A stretch of 64,000 nt of DNA from Chitinophaga agrisoli (GCF_008386695.1 NZ_VUOC01000004.1:2544327-2608326), one strand, 5' to 3'; positions 1-10,697 are shown, counted from the stretch's first letter. Notes: generated from the letters alone by a model not told the origin. A program made the numbers and translations.

Positions 1-8
1 GTGAATGT

Positions 9-3000
9 TTATTTATCTCCTGCGCTCCGCGTTATACTAAAATCGGTCAACAACCCATAATCATACACATCATATGCATCCCCGGCAGGATATTTCTTTA
101 CATTCCGCCAATGCCAGGGAGATACCAAACCTGGCCGGGGTTTATTATGATGCGGGCCCAGTGTATTCTTAAGGCTTCCCGTAACGATCACTTCCACCGT
201 ATTATTCCCCACATGCACATAGGACGATATATCCAGCGCATAAGGCGGTATATCAATAATGCCGGCCTCCTTGCCATTTACTTTCACCGCTGCTACCGTT
301 CCTTTCCAATTGCCCAACTGCACCTGGTATCGCCCTTTATCCGCCTGGAATGATTTCCGGTAAGCCACCTCCTGTCCATACAGCTGCATGCCCTGGTCCT
401 TCCAGCTGCCTAAGCGCGGCGCCGGGGCAGGTTGCAGGCTAAAACCATGTGCCTGTGCCTGCAGGCCAAACCCGCCCAGGATATATACCGGCTCTACCTC
501 TGCCAATATGCTCATTGGCGAAGCAGAGATCTCCACCACATTCTCTCCCGGTTTAACAGCCTGGCTAATATCATACACAGCAAAAGATTTATCCAGCCAC
601 CATTTACCTGGCACAGGCGTTAATGCATGGCCGTTCAATTTTACCTTCCAGGTCTGCGGGCGCTCTACTACTGCCTGTAACCCTTTGGCAGCAACACCTT
701 TCGCCATTGTGAACCGGTAACGCGCCTTCACCACAGTAGCTGCATTGAAAGTATCCCGGTCTACAATATTGCGTTTATACTGTACAGAAGTATTCCACGG
801 GTTGCCATTCTTAAAGCCAAAGTATTTAAATACCCTGTCTGCCGCATTGTACACATGCTGATCACGGTAAACACTATCCCCCAGCTGTACATCACAGAAG
901 TCGATCGTAAGCACGTTCGGTTGCAAACGTTGTATAGCAGTGGCAGAGGCGCTAACCGGCTGCCCTGCCGTCAACGGCCTGTATTCTTTTTCTGTATGCA
1001 CATCTTTGTCTGACACAAAGAACAACAGGCTACCCGCAGGCGGCAACTGGTACTGCAGGGTCATATGGTCATCAGCAACCGTAGCCGGATAATCCCAGGT
1101 ATCACCAGTAGCCAGGTCCATTAACAAAGCATGTTTACCCTTCAGCTGCACCTGTCCGCGCGCTGTTGTTTCCATGCTGGCGTTACTAAGGAATAACAGC
1201 TGCCCATCCTCCAGCACACGGCGGTGATGATACAGCTTACCCTGGGTGGTATCCAGCTGTGGAAATGAGATAGCATCATTAGCATAATATTTATCGATCA
1301 CCTGCTGATCCAGCTGTGGCAATGATACCAGCTGCGGTTGCTGCAACCAGGTAGCTAAGTCGTTAGAGGCGGCGCCATTCAGCATAGCAGGTTTTTCAAA
1401 AAGCAACACCTTGCCGCCCGCTGCGGTATATTGTTTTAATAAAGCAAACGTAGCGTCGTCTATATTATCCATCCCGGGCGGTATCACTACCGTACTATAG
1501 GCCCGTTGCCCTACTACAAATTTTCCGGCCGCAACCTTTCCCTGATCCTTGATGATATTCTCTGTACCCAGATCATATTCCACCTGCGCTTTTTCCAGCT
1601 GTGTAACAAAACGCTGAAACTGCTCGCCTATCTCATTAAAACGCGGATTACTATGCGTAGGGCTGTAATACATCCAGGCGCTGGTAGTAGGCTCCAGCAC
1701 CAATATATCATTTTGCTGCTCTCCCCGGGAAAGCGCCATGGACAACCGCGCAAAATACCGGTTCAATATGCCGTAATGCGGCCACCAGGGATTGTGATAG
1801 GAAAAGGTTTGCGGGTAATCATATTTACGCGCGCCGGCAATGGTCATATCTGCCAAGTGCTGGTTCAGCGTGTTTACGCCCAATACAAAGGCCCAATCGC
1901 CTAGCCGTTTCATATCCATAAAACTAAGCTCCCAGCCGCCTCCGCCATATGTTTCGCAAAGGGTGCGCTGTTTGCCCAGCTGGTTGGCTACGCTGGCCAG
2001 TTCCTTTACAGAACGGATGTTGCCAAACTGCGCATTGGGACTGTTCTCATCAAACTGGTTAAAGAGCAGGTCTATACCCGGGCGCTGATGCCAGGCATAC
2101 ATCGCCATATTATCACCGCCATTATTAGGGTTTGGCCAGGCATGTTCCCAATAGTGACCGGTCCATTCCAGCCCTTTCTGTTCTGTATAATGGTAAAAAG
2201 GTTTAGACCACCGGTCAATGAAAAGCTGCAGCAGGGTCTCATAATAATCATGCCGCACATCCTGCCAGTTGCCCACCTCATCATACAGGCAGGGCAGCTT
2301 ATCTTCCAATGCATAACCATGCATTTGTTTAAAAACCGGGAACAGGTCCGGCGTCCAGCGGATATTGCCGGCGCCCTGCGCTTCTATGTTTGGCTCATCA
2401 GAAAAAATACCTTTCACCGTTTTACCAAACTCCTTGCCCACTGCTTTTTCATAGCCGCGCATGGTCACCTCAATAAATTTCTCCGTTACGCCTTTCACCA
2501 TCAGGTCTACATAAGAATAACCGCCATACCAGTCAGATCGCTCGTAGTCCTGTTTGCTAAACAGATAGTGGCTATTGTTGAGATCCTTTTGCAGATAGAA
2601 CTTATTTGCGGTATCAGGCAACTGCTGCACTTTGGTTAAATGCAGCATCTGGCCCTGGTTCCAGGAAGAAGGCATCTCATCCGGCACATGACCGCCCGCA
2701 AAACCGCTGGGATAAGAATTCTCATCATAGATCCAGATATCCATGTCCAGCGCTTTGGCTTTTTGCATGGCATACTGCCAGTTCTCAAACCAATCATCGG
2801 AGAGATAAGCCGTAATAAGCCCCGGACGAGGATGTACAAATACGCCACCAAAGCCTTTATCCTTAAAATCCTGCAGCATGGCGTCTATGATCCCATGATC
2901 CACTTTGGTGTTCCATACCCACAGGGGCGCGCTACCGTATTGATGATCCGGTTGCAGGAACTGCTGCTGCACATAAGAGAAAGAATGTGCTGATGTGCTG

Positions 3001-3188
3001 ATCTGCTGATGTGCTGATGAAGATGCCGCGCCAATGTGTGGCTTTGCAGATTTATGAACGGCTGTATCCGCCGCCATGCTGTTAGGCACGGTATCCGCCG
3101 CAGCACCATCCCTGTAACCGGATGCCGCTATCCCACCCATCAGCAGCGCAATAGATATCACATATGTAAAACGTTGTTGTTTTTTCAT
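9..3188 (-). CDS. GH106-like glycoside hydrolase (probable alpha-L-rhamnosidase), exported
   Basis: A 1059-residue exported enzyme with an N-terminal signal peptide (MKKQQRF then a hydrophobic run). Residues about 75-450 form a TIM-barrel-like part with the LWVWN, GFGGVF and YDENSYPSG motifs, followed by beta-rich domains with galactose-binding-like jelly-roll character near the C-terminus. Likely catalytic acids are E265 in SDEP and E412 in CETYGGGGW; these are inferred from position, not proven. The style matches GH106 rhamnosidases and relatives, and its position 10 bp after a GH78 rhamnosidase in a SusCD operon supports a role in removing rhamnose or a related sugar in the periplasm. It is the last gene of the operon in this window. 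The linker after the signal peptide is encoded by an 8-bp tandem repeat. The family call is less certain than the glycosidase call. Confidence 0.7.
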   Translation of the reverse strand: MKKQQRFTYVISIALLMGGIAASGYRDGAAADTVPNSMAADTAVHKSAKPHIGAASSSAHQQISTSAHSFSYVQQQFLQPDHQYGSAPLWVWNTKVDHGIIDAMLQDFKDKGFGGVFVHPRPGLITAYLSDDWFENWQYAMQKAKALDMDIWIYDENSYPSGFAGGHVPDEMPSSWNQGQMLHLTKVQQLPDTANKFYLQKDLNNSHYLFSKQDYERSDWYGGYSYVDLMVKGVTEKFIEVTMRGYEKAVGKEFGKTVKGIFSDEPNIEAQGAGNIRWTPDLFPVFKQMHGYALEDKLPCLYDEVGNWQDVRHDYYETLLQLFIDRWSKPFYHYTEQKGLEWTGHYWEHAWPNPNNGGDNMAMYAWHQRPGIDLLFNQFDENSPNAQFGNIRSVKELASVANQLGKQRTLCETYGGGGWELSFMDMKRLGDWAFVLGVNTLNQHLADMTIAGARKYDYPQTFSYHNPWWPHYGILNRYFARLSMALSRGEQQNDILVLEPTTSAWMYYSPTHSNPRFNEIGEQFQRFVTQLEKAQVEYDLGTENIIKDQGKVAAGKFVVGQRAYSTVVIPPGMDNIDDATFALLKQYTAAGGKVLLFEKPAMLNGAASNDLATWLQQPQLVSLPQLDQQVIDKYYANDAISFPQLDTTQGKLYHHRRVLEDGQLLFLSNASMETTARGQVQLKGKHALLMDLATGDTWDYPATVADDHMTLQYQLPPAGSLLFFVSDKDVHTEKEYRPLTAGQPVSASATAIQRLQPNVLTIDFCDVQLGDSVYRDQHVYNAADRVFKYFGFKNGNPWNTSVQYKRNIVDRDTFNAATVVKARYRFTMAKGVAAKGLQAVVERPQTWKVKLNGHALTPVPGKWWLDKSFAVYDISQAVKPGENVVEISASPMSILAEVEPVYILGGFGLQAQAHGFSLQPAPAPRLGSWKDQGMQLYGQEVAYRKSFQADKGRYQVQLGNWKGTVAAVKVNGKEAGIIDIPPYALDISSYVHVGNNTVEVIVTGSLKNTLGPHHNKPRPGLVSPWHWRNVKKYPAGDAYDVYDYGLLTDFSITRSAGDK
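2985..3016. repeat. 8-bp tandem repeat inside a coding sequence
   Basis: Four head-to-tail copies of ATGTGCTG (+ strand), the third reading ATCTGCTG. They lie in codons about 58-68 of the GH106-like gene, in the linker just after the signal peptide. The unit is not a multiple of three, so gain or loss of one copy would shift the frame. Confidence 0.85.
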
Positions 3189-3198
3189 TACTGCATAG

Positions 3199-5907
3199 TT
3201 ATAACTGATCTGTAAAACTATAAGTACCGGAGCCTACCTCTTTGGTCTTATGACTACCGGGCAATATGATCCTGGCCTTTGTATTAGCGGGCACGGTAAC
3301 ATCCAGCGTAAACTGTTTACCCGTTTTATGCCATTGTACCTGTACCTGTCCGGGCAGCGTTTCAAAACCGGCCTTCACCCAATCAATCCCCTGCACGGGT
3401 ACCGGCGCTATCTCAATATTCGAAAAACCTACGCTGTTGCCGGTTTGACGGATACCTGCCAGCCCATTGTAAAACCATTCCATCAGGTGGCCCAACATCA
3501 TGTGATTATTAGATACGTACCGCAATGCAGGCCAGGACTCTGTTAAAGCCGTGGCGCCATGTTTCAGCTGAAAAGCATAACCCGGCACATCATCCCGCTT
3601 ATTCATATCATACAGCAACTGCGAAGCCCCGCCATTACTTAGTACGCTCACCAGGTAATGATAACCTATATCACCGGCGGTTAATGCATAGTTATTCTGG
3701 CGTATGGAATCCTGCAGGTTGCGGAATACTTTATCCCGGTACTTCCCTTCTACCAGGCCCGTATACAAAGGCATTGCATAAGCCGTTTGGCTGCCGGTGG
3801 CATACACGCCGGTAGCAGGCGTAAAGAACTTATTATTAAACGCCAGCCGTATGCTATCTGCCAAAGTTTTATACCGGCGCACATCCGCGCTTTTACCCAA
3901 TACCGTGGCGATCTTAACCATAGCGTCCGCATCCTGGTAATAGATAGCCGTGGCCGTAAGCGCCATCGGCGTCAACTGCGCGTAACCCGGATGTTTAGGC
4001 CCCATATCATACCAATCACCCAGGCCATAATCCAGGATCTGCCCGTTGGCGCGGCTGCCCAGGTAAACTATGTAACGCTGCATCATATCATACGCGCGCT
4101 TCAGCACCTGTTTATCGCCGTACCAGCTGTACAGGAACCAGGGGATCTGTATGCTGGCGCTGCCCCATTCCGGCGAATCGCGGAAACCGCCGTCAAACTC
4201 CACGTATTCCGGCGCAATATCCGGCACCAGGCCGTCCGGCGTCTGGGCTTCTATCATATCATCCACCGTTTTGTTATAGAGCTGCAGGATATCATAGTTA
4301 TAACCGACACAGGCACGCAGCAGGTAGGTTTGCTCCAGCCAGCCCAGCTTTTCGCGGTGCGGACAATCGGTGGATACACTGGCCAGGTTACTGCGGATGG
4401 CCCAGTTGATAAGCGTATGGATACGGTTAAACAGCGTATCTGAGCATTGGAAGTATCCAGCTGTAGGCGCGCTGTTGCGGGTGTGCAGGAACGTGATATC
4501 CTCCAGCTGTGCAGAATCTCCGCCTTTCGATAAGGACGCTGGCACTGCGCCTTCTACCATTGCATACCGCAGCCCGTAATAAGTAAACCGCGGCGTCCAT
4601 TCTTCTACGCCATCCCCTTTTAAGGTGTAGGTCAGATAATAAGGAGAGCCACTGGCTTTCTGGTAAGGCAGGTTATTATCATCCAGCAGCTCTGCCGGCG
4701 TAACACGTACTACCGCGCCTTTCATGCCTTTTACTTTTATACGGATAATGCCAGAGGCATTCTGTCCAAAGTCCACCACATACTTACCCGCTTGTGCCGT
4801 ATATGTTTTCTTTACCGTAAACGAGTCCATCACCCGTAGCGGATACTCGCGCTGCGCGCGCATATCGCCGCCCGGCGAGTGTACGGTCAGGGCCGGCTGC
4901 CATTGGCTGTCATTAAAACCAGCGCTGCACCAACCTTGTTGTTCCAGCGTAGCGTTATAATCCTCGCCGCCATAAATGCTGGTAAAGGTTACCGGGGAAG
5001 GCGCTGTTTTCCAGCTGTTATCCGTCACTATTTCATTGGTGCTGCCATCCGTATAACGGATCAGCAGTTTCAGGCGCAGCATAGGGTATCCCTGTGCGAT
5101 CACCATCTTACGGTACCGCTCCCGGTTTATGTTAAAAAAGCCATTGCCAACCATAGCGCCTATTACATTCTCCCGCTGTTGCAGCTGCTGCGTAACATCA
5201 AACGTATTATACAGGCAAACCTTGTTATAATTGGTCCAGCCGGGCGCCAGGAAATCGTTGCCCACCCGCCGGCCATTCAGGTATAATTCATACTGCCCCA
5301 GGCCGCTTACAAATACCAGCGCCTGCTGCACTTTTTTCTCCAGCTGGAATGACTTGCGCAGATACGGTACCACAGCGCGTTTAAGCCCTTTGCTACCCAG
5401 CTTATTACCATTACCATGCACGCCAGGATACACCCGGCCACTATCCGGCAGCGCTTCATATCCTATCCACTGCGCCGTTTTCCACTCCTGCGGTTGCATG
5501 ACGCCGGTAGTGAACACACCGTCTGTTTCGCCTTGCGCTTTACCCGCGTTGGTAACCACAGCTACCCGCCAGTAATAAGTACGCCCGCTTTGCAACGCTT
5601 TGCCCTGGTAAGGCACAAAACTGCTTTGCGCAGACGGTACCTCACCGGAATCCCAGTAGTCCGGCGCAGTGGCCAGCAGTTGGGGGGAAGATGCCACGGT
5701 AACCCGGTAACGCGTCTGTACCAGGTTATTGGCCTTGCCTTCCAGTTGCCAGCTAAAAGCGGGCTGCGGCACATCTATGCCTACCGGCGCGGTGCGCGCC
5801 TGGCACTGTAAATGTGTAACGCTTAGCCGGGATGGAGCCTGTGCAAAGGCCTGCAGCTGCCAGGCCCAGCACAATAAAAAGCATAGGCGGAAATAATGTT
5901 TTATCAT
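3199..5907 (-). CDS. GH78 alpha-L-rhamnosidase, exported
   Basis: A 902-residue inverting alpha-L-rhamnosidase with a signal peptide ending near AFAQA. N-terminal beta domains (fibronectin-like from about 30, then a rhamnosidase N-domain with the GQYELYLNGRRVG motif near 210) precede an (alpha/alpha)6 barrel from about 480 to 810 and a C-terminal beta domain. The barrel carries the GH78 signature DCPHREKLGW starting at D514 and a downstream TALTESWP motif whose Glu matches the usual general base. Length is typical. The start lies 16 bp after susD and the stop 10 bp before the GH106-like gene, so the four genes form one operon. It should release terminal rhamnose from oligosaccharides brought through the SusCD channel. 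Confidence 0.92.
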   Translation of the reverse strand: MIKHYFRLCFLLCWAWQLQAFAQAPSRLSVTHLQCQARTAPVGIDVPQPAFSWQLEGKANNLVQTRYRVTVASSPQLLATAPDYWDSGEVPSAQSSFVPYQGKALQSGRTYYWRVAVVTNAGKAQGETDGVFTTGVMQPQEWKTAQWIGYEALPDSGRVYPGVHGNGNKLGSKGLKRAVVPYLRKSFQLEKKVQQALVFVSGLGQYELYLNGRRVGNDFLAPGWTNYNKVCLYNTFDVTQQLQQRENVIGAMVGNGFFNINRERYRKMVIAQGYPMLRLKLLIRYTDGSTNEIVTDNSWKTAPSPVTFTSIYGGEDYNATLEQQGWCSAGFNDSQWQPALTVHSPGGDMRAQREYPLRVMDSFTVKKTYTAQAGKYVVDFGQNASGIIRIKVKGMKGAVVRVTPAELLDDNNLPYQKASGSPYYLTYTLKGDGVEEWTPRFTYYGLRYAMVEGAVPASLSKGGDSAQLEDITFLHTRNSAPTAGYFQCSDTLFNRIHTLINWAIRSNLASVSTDCPHREKLGWLEQTYLLRACVGYNYDILQLYNKTVDDMIEAQTPDGLVPDIAPEYVEFDGGFRDSPEWGSASIQIPWFLYSWYGDKQVLKRAYDMMQRYIVYLGSRANGQILDYGLGDWYDMGPKHPGYAQLTPMALTATAIYYQDADAMVKIATVLGKSADVRRYKTLADSIRLAFNNKFFTPATGVYATGSQTAYAMPLYTGLVEGKYRDKVFRNLQDSIRQNNYALTAGDIGYHYLVSVLSNGGASQLLYDMNKRDDVPGYAFQLKHGATALTESWPALRYVSNNHMMLGHLMEWFYNGLAGIRQTGNSVGFSNIEIAPVPVQGIDWVKAGFETLPGQVQVQWHKTGKQFTLDVTVPANTKARIILPGSHKTKEVGSGTYSFTDQL

Positions 5908-5923
5908 GATCCTGTTTAGATGT

Positions 5924-7459
5924 TTAATATCCGTTGTTTTGTATCAATTGTTTGTTCAACTGCATCTCCGAATAAGGGATCGGGTAAACCAGCCGGTTCT
6001 GCGTTACCTGGTAAGAACTGGCCGTCAGATAGCTGTATTGCTGTTTCAGTTTAACGCCGTGGGCCGTCATTACGGTGATGGCTTTGCCGGTGCGTACCAG
6101 GTCATTCCAGCGGTGGTTCTCAAATGCCAGCTCTACCCTCCTTTCATGGGCGATGATATCCCGTAACGTGGCCTGGTCTGTAGCAGTAGCAGCTGTTAAG
6201 CCGGCCCGCGTGCGTACCTGGTTCAGATAGGGCAGCGCTTCTGCGCCCTTCCCTTCTTCGTTCAGGCTTTCCGCCAGCAGCAGCAACACATCTGCATAAC
6301 GGTACAGCGGCCAGTTATCATCCGTATTGGCTTCGCGGGAATGCGCATGCAGGTATTTACGGATAAACAACCTGTATACCTTGCCCGCGGGCGCCTGATA
6401 ATTTACGATGCTTTTTAAGGATTCTGCCTTAAACTCTCCATCCGTATCAATCACGCCTTCTGCCACGGCAACGGACGCATCTTTGCGTTTATCCCCGGGC
6501 TCATAAGCGTCCAGCATATCCTGCGTGGGCACATTCCAGCCACCGGTAAGCAGGGTATTAGCCGTAACGCCGGTAATGGGCTTGGCATCCTTTGTCTTGG
6601 GCATAAACCAGTAAATAAACTGGCTCTGCTGCCCCTGGTCGCCCTGCTGGAATTGCGCTTCCAGTACAGACTCTGTACTGTTCTTGTTCTGTAATGCATA
6701 TACATCCGCGTAGTTGCTTAAAAGCGCGTAGCCCATTTGGGTCACATCCTTCAGTAAAGGGCTTGCCTCCGCATATTGCTTACGTGTAATATACACTTCT
6801 GCCAGCAGTGTTTTAGCTGCGCCCAATGTAGCGCGGCCTGTTTGCGGAAAGGCCGCCGGCGCCGCTAATTTGCTGATGGCATATTTAGCGTCTTCGATAA
6901 TGGTGTTATAGGTTTCCTCCGCAGTAGCACGGGGAACAAAAGCGTCTTCCTGTTTAATGACCTCTTTCAGGTACAGGGGCACCCCGCCAAAATACCTTAC
7001 CAGGTTAAAATAATAATAAGCGCGCAAAAAACGGGCTTCTGCTGATAGCTGGTCCTCTACAGCAGCACCCAGCTCTACGCTTTCCAAGCGGCTTATTACC
7101 GTATTACAGCGGGCTATACCCGTGTAGGCGTCAAAATAGAACTGGTTAGACCATTGGTTCTGGGCATCATCCAAGAAATTATCAATATTCTCCCGGCGCA
7201 GGATATGGATGCCGCGGTCCTTGGCGTAGAAATCATAGTGCGTGTTATCAGACCGCATCTCTCCCATCAGGTAAGCGCTCTGCGAGGCCATGCCGCGCAG
7301 CGACTGATACGCGCCGGTAAGCGCCTGCTGGAACTGGGCTTCTGTTTTAAAGAAGTCGTTGGCATTAGGGCTGTCTTCCGGCGTTAGCTCCAGGAAGTCC
7401 TGCTTGCAGGAGCATAATGCCGCTGCAAAAACGATGATATAAAGCAAATAGTTTTTCAT
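5924..7459 (-). CDS. SusD-like glycan-binding lipoprotein (RagB/SusD family)
   Basis: A 511-residue outer-membrane lipoprotein. The N-terminus has a lipobox-like LCSC followed by K, so it should be lipid-anchored at Cys18 and shown on the cell surface. TPR-like helices and family motifs are visible: FFKTEAQF near 40, AEARFLRAYYYFNLVRYFGGVPL near 140-165 and LLLAESLNEEGKG near 390. The usual C-terminal end rich in YPIP and Q/N is present. It caps the partner SusC channel, which ends 20 bp upstream, and binds the incoming glycan. Pairing with GH78 and GH106-like enzymes suggests a rhamnose-containing ligand. Confidence 0.93.
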   Translation of the reverse strand: MKNYLLYIIVFAAALCSCKQDFLELTPEDSPNANDFFKTEAQFQQALTGAYQSLRGMASQSAYLMGEMRSDNTHYDFYAKDRGIHILRRENIDNFLDDAQNQWSNQFYFDAYTGIARCNTVISRLESVELGAAVEDQLSAEARFLRAYYYFNLVRYFGGVPLYLKEVIKQEDAFVPRATAEETYNTIIEDAKYAISKLAAPAAFPQTGRATLGAAKTLLAEVYITRKQYAEASPLLKDVTQMGYALLSNYADVYALQNKNSTESVLEAQFQQGDQGQQSQFIYWFMPKTKDAKPITGVTANTLLTGGWNVPTQDMLDAYEPGDKRKDASVAVAEGVIDTDGEFKAESLKSIVNYQAPAGKVYRLFIRKYLHAHSREANTDDNWPLYRYADVLLLLAESLNEEGKGAEALPYLNQVRTRAGLTAATATDQATLRDIIAHERRVELAFENHRWNDLVRTGKAITVMTAHGVKLKQQYSYLTASSYQVTQNRLVYPIPYSEMQLNKQLIQNNGY

Positions 7460-7479
7460 GTTGTTGGTTGTTGGATGGT

Positions 7480-10400
7480 TCAGAAATTCACGTTTACGCC
7501 CATGGAGAATGTACGCGGTACCGGGTAGGCCGTGTTATCCACGCCCTGCCGCAGACCGTCCAGGCCATTGGCGCTTACTTCCGGGTTCATGCCCCTGTAT
7601 TTGGTGAGCACCAGCGCCTGCTGTATACTGCCATATACCCGCAGATCCTTTATGTATTTAAGGTTGCGGAAGGGGAGTGTATAACCCAGGGTAATATTCT
7701 TCAACGTGGCATAAGTGCCATCAAACACCCAGCTGTCATTGGTAAAGCGGTACAATGCCGTAGTGCCATCCTTGGTACGCGGCACCAGGCCATTACCGGG
7801 GTCCTGCTCTGAGCGCCAATGGTTGGCCATGGCCTTACGCACATTAAATACGGCATCCAGGTTCTGTGTCATTTCATAGGAAACATCCATTATCTTACCG
7901 CCCACCGCGCCGGAGATCACAAAATTGAGATCAAAACGTTTGTAGCGGAAATCATTGCTGATACCAAAAATGAATTTAGGCGTAGGATCACCGATAAACG
8001 TGCGGTCATTAATGTTTACCTCCTTATCGCCATTCGTATCCTTCATACGCACAGTACCTACATCTGAGCTGGCATGTTTAGGCTGGCTCGCGAGCTCCTG
8101 CTGCGTCATATACACGCCATCAAACACATAGCCATAGAACTGGCCCATGGGGCGGCCTACTTCTGTACGCCAGTAATCGCCCTGCTCCGCATAACCGCCT
8201 ATAGGCGTATTATTGGTGCCCAGCTGCATTACCTTATTACGGGCTATCGTCACGTTCAGGTCCGTATTCCATTTCAGCGCGCCGGTCAGGTTGCGGGAGC
8301 TGATGCCAAACTCATGTCCCCAGAAATTGAACTTGCCTATATTATACTTTACAGAGGAAAAGCCCGAGGCACGCGGCAGCTCTACGGAATACAGCATACC
8401 ATCTGTTACCTTACGGTAGTAGTCATAAGTAAAATAGATGCGATCATCAAACAGGCCTATATCCAAACCAGCATCAAACTGTTTGGTAGTTTCCCAGCCC
8501 AGATCCGGGTTACCCAGCTCCGTAATGGATTTACCTGCGGATAACGAGTTGCCGAACACATAGTTGGTCACGCCTATACGCGCAATGGAATTATAGTTGC
8601 CAATATTATTGTTACCGGTAAGCCCATAACTGGCACGCAGCTTCAGGAAACTCACCACAGGCAGGGCCTCCAGGAAAGGTTCTTCGCTCGCTACCCAGCC
8701 GGCAGATACAGAAGGGAACCAACCCCATTTACGGTCTGCGCCAAAACGGGAAGAGCCGTCACGGCGTACCGCGCCAGACAACAGGTATTTATCCTTATAG
8801 GCATAATTAAGGCGGCCTATCATAGATACCAGCGACCAAACAGAAGTATAGCTGGAAGCAGCTGTTTTAGTAGCCGCATTGCTAAGCCAGTGTATATCAT
8901 CATCCGGAAAGTCCGTACCATTTATATAGCTGCTGTCTGCCCTGAACTGCTGGGCGGTATATCCCACCAATGCGTCTATACTATGGGCTTTGCCGATGAC
9001 CGTATTATAGGAAAGTATATTCTCGTTCAACCATGAATTATAATTAACGGTGCCATAAGTACCGGTAGCCTTTTGCGGCGGCGCTACGAATACCTGGCCT
9101 ACAGAGGTGGACGGCACAAAATTATTATGCGTTTCGCCGCCCAGGTCCACATCCGCATGGGTTCGGAACTTCAGGCCGCGTAGCAGCTCCAGCTCTGCAT
9201 ACACATTACCCAGCAGGCGGTTGGTCTTGAAATCGTCCAGCTTTTCCTGCAATACCCTGTACCAATTGGGATTAGGGAACATACCGGTAGAAGTGGCCGT
9301 AAGCGGCAGCGAGCCATCCGGGTTAATAGCCGGTTTTAGCGGCGTGGTCATGGTGGCCGCCTGGATGATCTGCCAATAACCGTCTGTATTGGCGCGGGTA
9401 TTATGCTCCCGCATCTGCGTGGGCGCAATATTAAAACCCAGCTTAAGCCGGTCATTGGGCCGGAACTCGTTATTGGCACGGAATGAATAACGCTGATAGC
9501 CGGTGTTGTATAATATCCCTTCCTGGTTAAAATAACCAGCCACTATGCTGGAAGAGAACTTCTCCGTTCCGGAGGATACGGATACAGAATAGTTCTGCAC
9601 GGGCGCGCTACGGATCAGCGTATTGAACCAATCAGTGCCTTCTCCATACTGCTCCGGGTTGCGGAATTCATCCGGCACTTCTGCCAGGCCGGTAGCGGGG
9701 TCTGTCCAGTTTTCATAACGGATCTTATCTTCATAATAGGCCTTTTTGAATTCGGCAAATTCACGGCCATTCATTACATCCGGACGGCCGCGCTGTGGCA
9801 CCTGCTGTACGCCGTAATAAGCGTTCAGCTGCACCCTGGTCTGGCCCAGGCGGGCCTGTTTGGTGGTGATGAGCACCACGCCGTTGGCAGCACGGGAGCC
9901 GTACAGGGAGGTAGCAGAAGCGTCCTTGAGCACGGAGAAATTCTCTATCTCATCCGGGTTAATGTTGTTGATATCGCCTACCAATGGCTGGCCATCCACT
10001 ACAAAGAGAGGCCCATTACCGGCATTAAGGGAGGCAGCGCCGCGTATACGGAAGCTCATCCCCTGGCCGGGGCGCCCGGTGGATTGGTTGATCTGCACGC
10101 CCGGTACCTTGCCCTGTAATTTCTGGGCAAACTGGCCTACCGGCATATCTTCCATTTCCTTCGCATTTACCGTGCTGATAGAGCCGGTGATGTTACGCTG
10201 CTTTTGGGTGCCATAACTTACCACCACTATCTCATTCAGGCTTTTACTGTTTTTGGACAGCGCAATGGTGATGGCGGCGCCGCCATCTGTTACCGTCTGC
10301 TCTTTTAGCTCATACCCGACATAGGTGATGGCCAATGTGCTGCCGGCAGGTGCGGACAGCGTAAAACGGCCATTTACATCCGTAGTGGTGCCCTGGGACG

Positions 10401-10623
10401 TGCCTTTTACGGCAATGGTAACACCCACCAAAGGCGAATGGTCCTGCGCGTCTACCACCTGGCCGGTGATCTTTACTGTAGCGGGTTGTTGAAAAAATAC
10501 GGGGATTTCGTGGAAGGATGCAATGGCCGGGGCAGCGGGGAGCGTAGCGGCCAGCAAAAATACGGGAATACCGCACTGCTGCCATAGCTTCCGGCTATTG
10601 CGGGTAAACAATAGTCTTACCAT
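7480..10623 (-). CDS. SusC-like TonB-dependent outer-membrane transporter
   Basis: A 1047-residue TonB-dependent receptor. After the signal sequence there is a carboxypeptidase-regulatory-like beta-sandwich (about 50-125, with ITGQVVDAQDHSPLVGV), a plug domain (about 130-250, with GNGPLFVVDGQPL and ATSLYGSRAANGV) and a 22-strand barrel ending in an aromatic residue (VNVNF). It lacks the N-terminal STN domain found in receptors that signal to FecI/FecR, so control of this operon should be external. It is the first gene of the operon susC-susD-GH78-GH106-like. A 13-bp direct repeat lies about 75-107 bp upstream of the start. Confidence 0.95.
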   Translation of the reverse strand: MVRLLFTRNSRKLWQQCGIPVFLLAATLPAAPAIASFHEIPVFFQQPATVKITGQVVDAQDHSPLVGVTIAVKGTSQGTTTDVNGRFTLSAPAGSTLAITYVGYELKEQTVTDGGAAITIALSKNSKSLNEIVVVSYGTQKQRNITGSISTVNAKEMEDMPVGQFAQKLQGKVPGVQINQSTGRPGQGMSFRIRGAASLNAGNGPLFVVDGQPLVGDINNINPDEIENFSVLKDASATSLYGSRAANGVVLITTKQARLGQTRVQLNAYYGVQQVPQRGRPDVMNGREFAEFKKAYYEDKIRYENWTDPATGLAEVPDEFRNPEQYGEGTDWFNTLIRSAPVQNYSVSVSSGTEKFSSSIVAGYFNQEGILYNTGYQRYSFRANNEFRPNDRLKLGFNIAPTQMREHNTRANTDGYWQIIQAATMTTPLKPAINPDGSLPLTATSTGMFPNPNWYRVLQEKLDDFKTNRLLGNVYAELELLRGLKFRTHADVDLGGETHNNFVPSTSVGQVFVAPPQKATGTYGTVNYNSWLNENILSYNTVIGKAHSIDALVGYTAQQFRADSSYINGTDFPDDDIHWLSNAATKTAASSYTSVWSLVSMIGRLNYAYKDKYLLSGAVRRDGSSRFGADRKWGWFPSVSAGWVASEEPFLEALPVVSFLKLRASYGLTGNNNIGNYNSIARIGVTNYVFGNSLSAGKSITELGNPDLGWETTKQFDAGLDIGLFDDRIYFTYDYYRKVTDGMLYSVELPRASGFSSVKYNIGKFNFWGHEFGISSRNLTGALKWNTDLNVTIARNKVMQLGTNNTPIGGYAEQGDYWRTEVGRPMGQFYGYVFDGVYMTQQELASQPKHASSDVGTVRMKDTNGDKEVNINDRTFIGDPTPKFIFGISNDFRYKRFDLNFVISGAVGGKIMDVSYEMTQNLDAVFNVRKAMANHWRSEQDPGNGLVPRTKDGTTALYRFTNDSWVFDGTYATLKNITLGYTLPFRNLKYIKDLRVYGSIQQALVLTKYRGMNPEVSANGLDGLRQGVDNTAYPVPRTFSMGVNVNF

Positions 10624-10697
10624 AACGTAGTGTTTAAATAATGAGTAATACGTGGAACTGTCGTCTATGAAAATAGGCTAGGCTTTCAGGACGGGCA

